Below, piece after piece: positions 57,496 through 64,000 of a stretch of DNA of 64,000 nucleotides. A program made the position numbers and the translations under genes. The notes below the pieces were generated by a model. The model saw only the letters and a list, made by a program, of their open reading frames with translations, did not search any database and was not told the origin of the DNA. Location: contig JAQGDQ010002372.1 in NCBI GenBank assembly GCA_030141605.1, positions 124,001-188,000 on the forward strand. Reading direction: 5' to 3'. The DNA comes from Tubiluchus corallicola (lineage: Eukaryota > Priapulida > Priapulimorpha > Priapulimorphida > Tubiluchidae). How positions within the stretch are numbered: the first letter of the stretch is position 1; each line of letters begins with the position of its first letter.

Positions 57496-58457
57496 GACTG
57501 TGATGCCAACGATGATGACAAAGCATACCTTCACTCGAAACCAGTAATCAGTAAGCAGCTAAAAGACAAGTCCTTTGATTACTGCATAAACAAAACAGAT
57601 TACAAGAACTTGAGTTATTAAGGGGCGCTACAAGATAAGGTACATAAAGATAAGATTATCTTTTTTTCGGGCAAAAATCCATATCAGAACAGACGTACAA
57701 TATAAACCACAATACGTATGTATAATACATACATATACGCATCATACATGCATAAAATGCTACCACAATAAAATGATTTACAGAATAAAAAATGGCAAAA
57801 TACAAAAAGTGCCTGTATATAGCTTATATGTCCAGTAGTGATCCATTTTAATTAAGAAAATACAAGCACTGTTAAAATTTAAAACAACTAAGTTTAGCAT
57901 TAATAAGTTGCACACTTAAATCATAAAAATACGTATTAAAAAGTTTGGGTGACAGCATACAGTAACTACAAAGATTCAGAAATAATATCCGCCCATCTTA
58001 CACGCATGTGATGAGTATCATATGTTGTGTATCAGTAGAATAACAAACGTAATAGTAGTATTTTTATTGACATTAAGATCAACAAGATTACATGTACATT
58101 TACAATACGTGTAACGTGCAATGCGTGTAATGATACGTGTAACGCGCAATATTACAAACGAAACAAATATTAGTTTACAAATATTGCTAAAGTAGAGTGC
58201 AAAATACACAGCAATGGCAGTAAATTTTTTTAACATAACATCGAAAAAGGTATTAATAACCAGATAACAATTTAGTGAAAATTTTTAGCTAACTTATCTG
58301 TTACAGAAACACACTTACAGAAACAAATTAAGAATATCGCTTAAAAATTTTCCGCAAGTTGAAGGGTTGAACGAAACTCCAAAACATTACATAAATTTAG
58401 ATTGTATTTTTCTCTCACCGCTTTTGTTAATTCACAAATAGTAACGATGCAACGATA

Positions 58458-58529
58458 TGGAAAACGCATCCGCATTCGCGTGCTACATAAAGTCGATTAA
58501 CTAGCATGCAGATGCGGATGCGTCTTCCA
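58458..58529. repeat. Short hairpin, 28-bp arms
   Basis: Arms 58458-58485 and 58502-58529 are inverted copies matching in 24 of 28 positions around a 16-base loop. All four differences are transitions, and two of them become G-U pairs in + strand RNA. Core ACGCATCCGCAT against ATGCGGATGCGT. Confidence 0.75.
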
Positions 58530-58698
58530 CATGCGGAATAGGTAAAATCGGTTTATATTGTTTTCAATGCACACGTTTATGCAGCCTACGTAAGCGTTAT
58601 TCCTTTTCTGCAGCCATTTCCCGTTCTTTTAAGCATATAGATGCACATGTCCGTGTCGTGTTTTTTTTGTAACTGAATAGGCATCTATAGTAGCAAGT

Positions 58699-58830
58699 TT
58701 ACCATAGTAACGGCACAACAGAAGGGATTCCAAGAGTTTGCTTGAGATACTTGACAGGGTGGCAGTTGTTCACATCTGTTAGCTTGCCGTTTTTGTCTTT
58801 TACGAGTGGCACAAGAATGCTGTCAGTGAG
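58699..58830 (-). pseudogene. Old reverse-transcriptase fragment interrupted by the hAT-like element
   Basis: The minus strand reads TDSILVPLVKDKNGKLTDVNN, a typical N-terminal RT motif of jockey/CR1-type LINEs. Similarity fades after the motif. If the hAT-like element and one target copy are removed, the frame continues upstream into 63262-63285 for a few residues (TLRTHF) before stops. Confidence 0.6.
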
Positions 58831-59005
58831 CAAGGCTGGTAGTACGGTACGGTACGAAAAAAATACCATATTTCGTACCTTTAAAAACACCGTAGATTAG
58901 GGGGGCAGTGGTGTCGGGGAGATTGTATAGGATGGAAAAATCCCACCCTCCGACACTTTGCTGAGGCCTTCGACAGGCCCATTGCAATTATTCACTGCTA
59001 TACGT

Positions 59006-60052
59006 CTATTGGTCGTACTCGGCAAGCCTTCCAGCTTGCTTCAGATACGCCGCTAGTTTTTTCAGGTTTAAGTTCTCTACAACTGCTCTAAGTGTTGTAT
59101 TTTTATTTCCCAGACATTTGATACGAGCACCCTGGTAGGCGGTGCATCGTCCCACGTGATGGTCCGGTGTTTCGTCTTCCTGACCACATTTCGGGCAAAT
59201 CGCGGATTGTGCTCGACAAGTGGTTTTTTTATGTTTTTGGAGATTACAGTGTCCGGTTAGGACCTGTATAACCATGTCGAGTTGAGTTCTACTGAGATTC
59301 AGGAGCCTATTGCAGACTCGGGCCGAGGCCCAGCCCACATGTTCCTTCGTTCTCTTGCAGTCCTCACGATTATTCCACGACGTTTCCCATCGTTTTAGAC
59401 TCCATCCCTTAATCGCGTAGACACAGCTAGCGTAAGGGACGGGCAGATAGGGTTCTGGTCCCTCCGGAGAGAGCTCAGATCCCTTTTTAGCAAGTTTGTC
59501 CGCCTCTTAGTTACCATGTACTCCTTCGTGTCCAGGAATCCATGTAACCAAGACTCGGTTTCTTTTTCCAAGTATGTTCAAGTTTTCAACACAACGTAAA
59601 ACCGAGATAGATTTTACTGTATTGTTTTCAGTAGCTTTAATAGCCGCCTGGCTGTCTGACAGGATGACTATTGATTGATTCTGGAGTCCTTCCGAAGACA
59701 TTATCTCCGCCGCTTGTGAGATGGCGAAAACTTCTGCCTGGAAAACAGTACTCAATTTCCCAAGATAGAAGAACTCCTCCAATACTCTGGACTCAGTCGG
59801 ATACTCGATACGTATACCTGCACCGATCCTTCCGCCCAGTTTGGAACCATCGGTATAACACCTGACACAGTTCCTATCCATTTCGCCTTCCGATTTGATA
59901 GCGATTTCTCTTTCCTGAATCTGGCATTCGAAATTTTTTTCGAACACGCGTGTTCTTTTTCTTAAATCACCCGGCATATGCAACAGTTGGAGGTCGCGCC
60001 TATAGCTATTGCACACATCGATATGACTTTTAGACTTACCAAAAGTTCCCAC
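59006..60052 (-). pseudogene. LINE ORF2, RNase H and C-terminal knuckle
   Basis: One frame with a single internal TAA at 59507-59509. RNase H motifs CYTDGSK (Asp), FQAEVFAI (Glu), ILSDSQAA (Asp) and WIPGHEGVHGN (His) are all present. The TAA falls right after HGN, where family members continue to a final Asp, visible downstream as EADKLA. The C-terminal part has CPKCGQEDETPDHHVGRC, the cysteine/histidine knuckle usual at the end of such LINEs. Confidence 0.85.
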
Positions 60053-61352
60053 GGTCTTCGCTGTCCGTTAATTTACCGTCTTCTTTATACACACAGCTTA
60101 ACTGCGCTGCTTTATTTCGGCGGAGGACCTTTACCAACCTAGCAGTTGGTGCCTGATCTTCCATCTTTTCCGTGAAACTCCGCCAGGATTGGCGTTTCGC
60201 CTTCCGGACGGCGTTTTTGAATATAGACTGGGTTAGCTTTCTTGTTTCCCAGTCTCGTTGATTTTTAGTCTTAGTGGCTCTCCTGCAAGCCCTGCGCGCC
60301 TCCTTGCGGAGACGGCTTAGCTCCGGATTCCACCATTTGTTCCCATCCTTCTTCCTCTGCCTACGTAATGGGCAAGCAGTTTCATAAGAATGAATAACAG
60401 CAGCCTGAACTTCATCAGCCAAATCCTCAATATCCTCATTGGAGGACACCTTGTATTCCCGGTTCAGTTCTGGAAGTTTATGCTCAAGTTCTTCCGCATA
60501 CTTTTCCCAGCAAGTACGGCGGATGTTCCTGATGAGTGGGTTTTCTTTTGAAATACTGCTTTTCACTAGGAATCTTATATACATGTGGTCCGACAGCGAT
60601 GGCACGTCACTGACATACCAATCGCATACTATGTCCCCTGCATGCAGATTCCTCAGTGTCAGGTCTAGCACCTCTTCTCTTGCTTTTGTTCGGAACGTTG
60701 GTTTACGGCCAACATTACAGAACTCAAGATTAGCGCTTGCACAATACTCCAAGAGTTCCTCACCCCTGTCGTTGACATCGGTGGAACCCCATAACGTATG
60801 ATGCGCATTAGCATCAGTCCCCACAATAATTGGAGTTTTATCGCCGTCCCCGAATGATATCAGTTCCCTGAGTAACATAGGGGGAGCCGGTTGATCATGC
60901 ACCATGTATGCCGAGGCGAAAATGAACTCATCTCCATCCCGGCACACATTTTTTGCTTTAACCACCACAATGTCTGTATTCGAGAACACTGGAAGTAAAA
61001 AGCATTTTAGGTTAGGAGTGGCATAAATGCACGCCCGAGGCCTTTCTCCATTCCGGTTTCCCTGGAACAGATCCCATCCTCGGAGTTTACCCCTAACTTC
61101 CCCACCGTGCGTCCAGGGTTCCTGTACAAAGACTAACCCGGTACGTATGTGTTTTACAACATCCTGCAAGTTGTAACTCGCAGCTTTGCTTTTGTGAAGA
61201 TTGATTTGCCAGCACTCAATACCAGAGACACTTTGTGCTGGCTTCTCACCTATTTTATCCAAATTGTCCCCGGAAATAACATTCAATCTACCGTGGGTAT
61301 TTCCACCGAAGACTGTCTGCGGCCGGGATTTTACTTTAGCCCCTGTTCCCAT
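60036..61352 (-). pseudogene. LINE ORF2, endonuclease part (intact frame)
   Basis: 438 codons. The endonuclease motifs look intact: WQINLHKSKAA (metal-site Asn), VQEPW (Glu), GTDANAHHTLWGS (Asp, Asn, His, Trp) and SLSDHMYIRF (catalytic Asp-His). A basic linker rich in Arg/Lys follows (KKDGNKWWNPELSRLRKEAR). The frame shifts near 60050, where the RT should begin. It stops after DSEDRGNFW. Confidence 0.85.
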
Positions 61353-61364
61353 ACTTTTCTGTAT

Positions 61365-61722
61365 TTACGTTTCCATACTGGACTCGGGTGCCTTCATCTG
61401 CGATTGCTCGACAGACGGCAGCTCCTTTGTTCCAGTGGCAACGTCGGGGGTTTTTCCACCCTCGGTACTCACTTCTGGACCCTTATCCACCGTTTGAACA
61501 GGTGTTTCCGGTTCCTTGGCTTTCCCTTGGTTTTTCTTTTTGGACTGGAACGTGACTCGTTTGCATCCGGCGTACGGAGCAAACTCCAGTCGTTCCAGAC
61601 CTGACAGGGACGGTTCCCAGACCGCTACTACGTGTAGCATTCCGCCGACCCCTTTTGACCCACCGCGGACCTCCATGTGCTTCCGTTGGAGTTCCGAATT
61701 ACATCGGTCCACCAACGTCAGC
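61365..61722 (-). pseudogene. C-terminal remnant of LINE ORF1
   Basis: Open frame running from the truncated 5' edge of the LINE to a stop 12 nt before the endonuclease start codon. It is hydrophilic, with Lys-, Pro- and Thr-rich text (KKKNQGKAKEPETP), consistent with the tail of a LINE nucleic-acid-binding ORF1. No zinc knuckle remains in the retained part. Confidence 0.6.
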
Positions 61723-61740
61723 TAAAAACACCGTAACACC

Positions 61741-62393
61741 ATAAAAGAAATGGATCTCATACTAAATAAAGATAAAACAGAAGAGTATCACATAAAAAGG
61801 AATGGAGATGATGCTTGGAGGAAATGTATATACTTAGGCAGTCTTCTAGCAACAAATAAAAAACCCTAGCACTAGCTGCATATTCCAAATTAACAAAAAA
61901 AATTGAAAGTAAGAGGATCAGTTTAGATACAAATTTAAGAATCTTTGCTGCACTTGTGGAAACTGTGTTTATCTATAACTCACAACACGAATCAGAAATT
62001 AATGCATTTCAAAGAAGAAACTACAGAAACATTCTAGGAATAAAATGGCCAGACAAAATATCAAATCAGGATCTGTACAATAAAGTCAAGGCAGAGGAAT
62101 GGACAATTAAAGTAAAAAGGAGAAGATTAAGATGGATATGACTTGTTATACGACTACCAGATGACAGTCCATTAAAGTTATCTTTCAAAGAAGCACTGCA
62201 GAAAGAAAAGAAACCCGCAAGGAGGACAGCTGCTGACTTATATCAATTTCATCCAAAAAGATCTTATCAGCACCCCATTAGATATCAATCAAAATACAGA
62301 GACATGGAAGGTTGCAGGTGACAGGGTAGTATGGAGTAAAGTGAGCGGGAGGGTCATGTCAAACGACGTGTGACTCCAGAGATGATGATGATG
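61741..62393 (+). pseudogene. RTE-like reverse transcriptase, C-terminal fragment
   Basis: The frame from ATG 61750 reads NKDKTEEYHI and CIYLGSLLATNK before a stop. After a shift, 61956-62141 reads FQRRNYRNILGIKWPDKISN and RRRLRW. These are the connection and thumb region words of RTE-type LINE proteins. A GATGATGATGATG tail at 62381-62393 fits RTE 3' ends. Frameshifts and stops mark it as dead. The exact 5' border and target duplication were not resolved. Confidence 0.7.
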
Positions 62394-63269
62394 TATCACA
62401 ATTCTGTGCCATACTTACAAAATTGAATCGTACCGTACTAGTACGATAAAATATCATACCGTAATTCCCATCAAATTTCGTACCAAGTGCGTGTAGGATC
62501 CACTATAAAAAGATAAAGAATGACATAAAAGTTAATTGTGTAAACTATATGTTTTTCAATTATTGTTATGAAATTATGCGCACTATAAAAACAGAATTGC
62601 TGTTTGAACTTCCATACTATTTACATGTATTTTAAGTACAAAACTTGCACAAAATCATCCATGGAGTTATAAAATTATTTTGAATTACTTTTTCTTAATA
62701 AATAATTTTGTGTAACGGGCGAGTTACGTTCATTTACTAGTTTTTAACGACTGCCTTTCATTAATTGCTCACTAGTGGCAAATTTTTAATGATAATCAAC
62801 ATTTAGTGTCTTGCCTAAAACATTTGTAACTATACCATGCAGGCTGCACAATTTAACGTACGTAACGTCGGTATGACTTTAATTTCTTTTCTTGGCTCTA
62901 GGTACACAGCCGTAGATCAGCGGTGTTACATTAACATGGTCAAATTTGGTAAGTAACATACCCAGTTTCTATAAGTACAATAATAAAGGTAAGGTAATTT
63001 ACGGGAAAAAACAACTTGCTGCTTTTTCATCCAAAGCGAACCAATCTAGCCGTTTTGTTTGCGTCTGTTCTGTGTCAAGGTGCGTTAACCAGGAGAGAAC
63101 AAGTCCGCACCAAAGAGGCGAAACAAGTCGTCACAAACGTTATAAGAAACTGAGAAAAATGCTACGGAAAAGCTACGATAAAGGTTCGGAAAAATACCAT
63201 AATTTCGTACCGTACTTTTAAGAATTTTTTTGTACCGTACCGTACCGTACTGCCAGCCTTGTCAGTGAA

Positions 63270-64000
63270 ATGAGTGCGTAATGTAAGCTAAAATTAGCAA
63301 ATTGGGAAGCACTGAAATTTTTTTGAAGGCAAAAATATAGTGTTCAGCTGACAGACTACCAAGATCTGCTGATATGTGGTGAGACAGAGACCATTTGCTC
63401 ATTTAGAATCTATTTGCTATTGTCCAGTATTGCACGTTCATGAGAATCTATACTATTTAAGAGCAATTTATAATGGTCACGACACTTGTTTTCCAACTGC
63501 TTTGTCTATTTTCGTTTACAGCAAAACTTTCGCATTAAACTGTTTTTTCACATTTCTCCAACTTGTTTGCTTTGATACTTTCTTGCTCAGGTAACGACAT
63601 TACGGTAAAACTTGTTTAAAACTAGACCTTTGATAGGCTATTGGTCCTTGCCTGGGTTTCCTGTTACGCAGTTTATGTGCACCCATAAATAAAATATGTC
63701 CATTAAAAGACGATGTTTATCAGCACGAAGTCTACTAATTGCTTTAGATGAGAACACATTTGACAATGAGGAATTGCTTTTTCGGGTGCAGTTTTTAAAG
63801 CGCAAACAATGTCATCGGAGAGCCTATTTAGAGCAACGGATGTATGATCACCAACAGTAATAAACATTATTGCAAAAAATAACATCAAGAGGCATATGAA
63901 CTATAGAGAGATAAAAATCGCTTAATCTTTTGCAATCATAAAGGCCACTGGGGTTGCCACTACATCACATAAAACGTCATTACCTACAGAGCAAGCTTCC
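63270..64000. other. Right edge, no supported gene
   Basis: Beyond the first bases, which may belong to the old RT fragment, only the 54-codon frame at 63696-63860 has protein-like composition. Confidence 0.5.
63696..63860 (+). CDS. Short hypothetical ORF, 54 codons
   Basis: ATG to TAA, beginning MSIKRRCLSARSLLIALDEN, charged throughout, with RVQFLKRKQCHRRAYLEQR near the end. An AATAAA overlaps the stop. The composition looks protein-like, unlike the SSR-derived frames elsewhere. The basic, Arg-rich end faintly recalls the start of PIF/Harbinger transposases, but I do not recognise it. It could also be chance. Confidence 0.25.
   Translation: MSIKRRCLSARSLLIALDENTFDNEELLFRVQFLKRKQCHRRAYLEQRMYDHQQ

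Larger units (their letters stand above)
56441..58457. other. GFRL 3' UTR and intergenic DNA
   Basis: AT-rich. Likely 3' UTR to about 56830, then the GAT array. Near 58090-58150 ACGTGTAACG-like words recur three times. No gene. Confidence 0.55.
58895..61722 (-). mobile_element. RNase H-bearing non-LTR retrotransposon, 5'-truncated and RT-deleted
   Basis: A LINE copy of 2.8 kb flanked by an exact 13-bp duplication, TAAAAACACCGTA, at 58882-58894 and 61723-61735. On the minus strand it carries the end of ORF1, a full apurinic-type endonuclease, then directly an RNase H domain and a C-terminal cysteine/histidine knuckle. The reverse transcriptase that should lie between them is missing. The 3' end has no poly-A. 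RNase H plus this endonuclease style (WQINLHKSKAA, VQEPW) points to the I/R1/LOA group of LINEs. I am not sure of the exact clade. Confidence 0.88.
58831..63261. mobile_element. hAT-like element with nested insertions
   Basis: Begins CAAGGCTGGTAGTACGGTAC at 58831 and ends with the inverse of CAAGGCTGGCAGTACGGTAC at 63261. Similarity continues for about 35 bp through a short GGTAC tandem and an A-run. Flanking 8-mers TCAGTGAG (58823-58830) and TCAGTGAA (63262-63269) match 7 of 8. More TACCGTA-type words near 62430-62480 and 63190-63215 look like subterminal repeats. A 91-codon open frame at 62946-63221 is not recognisable. The element now contains the LINE 58895-61722 and probably the RTE fragment 61741-62393, so the original was near 0.9-1.6 kb. 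Confidence 0.75.

Noticed and set aside
60439-61725. Plus-strand frames of 98-151 codons across the LINE
   Set aside because: They are antisense to the endonuclease and ORF1 frames, which carry real motifs on the minus strand.
61956-62141. Independent 61-codon gene
   Set aside because: Its text (FQRRNYRNILGIKWPDKISN) is the end of an RTE-type LINE protein; part of a dead fragment.

Overview
This window is a stretch of an invertebrate animal nuclear genome. The evidence is AT-rich DNA, long introns with GT...AG borders, many di- and trinucleotide microsatellites, and non-LTR and hAT-like transposons. A lophotrochozoan such as a mollusc or annelid is my best guess, from the style of the GDNF-receptor-like gene and the retroelements, but the sequence does not prove it. 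There is nothing prokaryotic or viral here.

The main gene is a GDNF-family-receptor-alpha-like (GFRL-type) receptor on the + strand. I could build a complete coding model: 16 exons from an ATG at 21540 to a TAA at 56440, with all exon phases compatible, a total of 3321 nt and 1106 residues. It includes an 85-nt signal-peptide exon at 21540-21624 that is separated from the rest by a 17.4 kb intron. The predicted protein has a signal peptide, two ten-cysteine GDNF/GAS1 domains, an acidic and Thr-rich linker with a possible glycosaminoglycan site, two more ten-cysteine GDNF/GAS1 domains, a second mucin-like Thr-rich stalk, a cysteine-containing C-terminal module that looks like a worn fifth GDNF domain, and a hydrophobic tail that could be a GPI signal or a membrane anchor.

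A second gene lies antisense inside intron 8: an intronless 377-residue IQCG/DRC9, a nexin-dynein regulatory complex protein of motile cilia. An RFX X-box-like palindrome lies 198 bp upstream of its start codon.

The layout is as follows. 1-21.5 kb holds no gene I can support. It contains a candidate DNA element with inverted repeat arms (1241-2604), microsatellites and small tandem repeats. 21.5-39 kb is exon 1 plus intron 1, with a hAT-like MITE at 24424-24803 that has a perfect 8-bp target duplication. 39-56.4 kb carries exons 2-16, a second hAT-like MITE (41158-41495), cryptic word repeats in introns 1, 6 and 14, and the nested IQCG. 56.4-58.5 kb is 3' UTR and intergenic DNA with a near-perfect short hairpin. 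58.7-63.3 kb is a layered transposon nest: an RNase H-bearing LINE with its reverse transcriptase deleted (13-bp target duplication) sits inside a hAT-like element (8-bp target duplication), which interrupts an older reverse-transcriptase fragment. A further RTE-like fragment lies beside the LINE. The last 0.7 kb has only a 54-codon ORF of unknown nature.

The two genes are not obviously linked in function. Their arrangement is a host gene with a nested, independently promoted guest.
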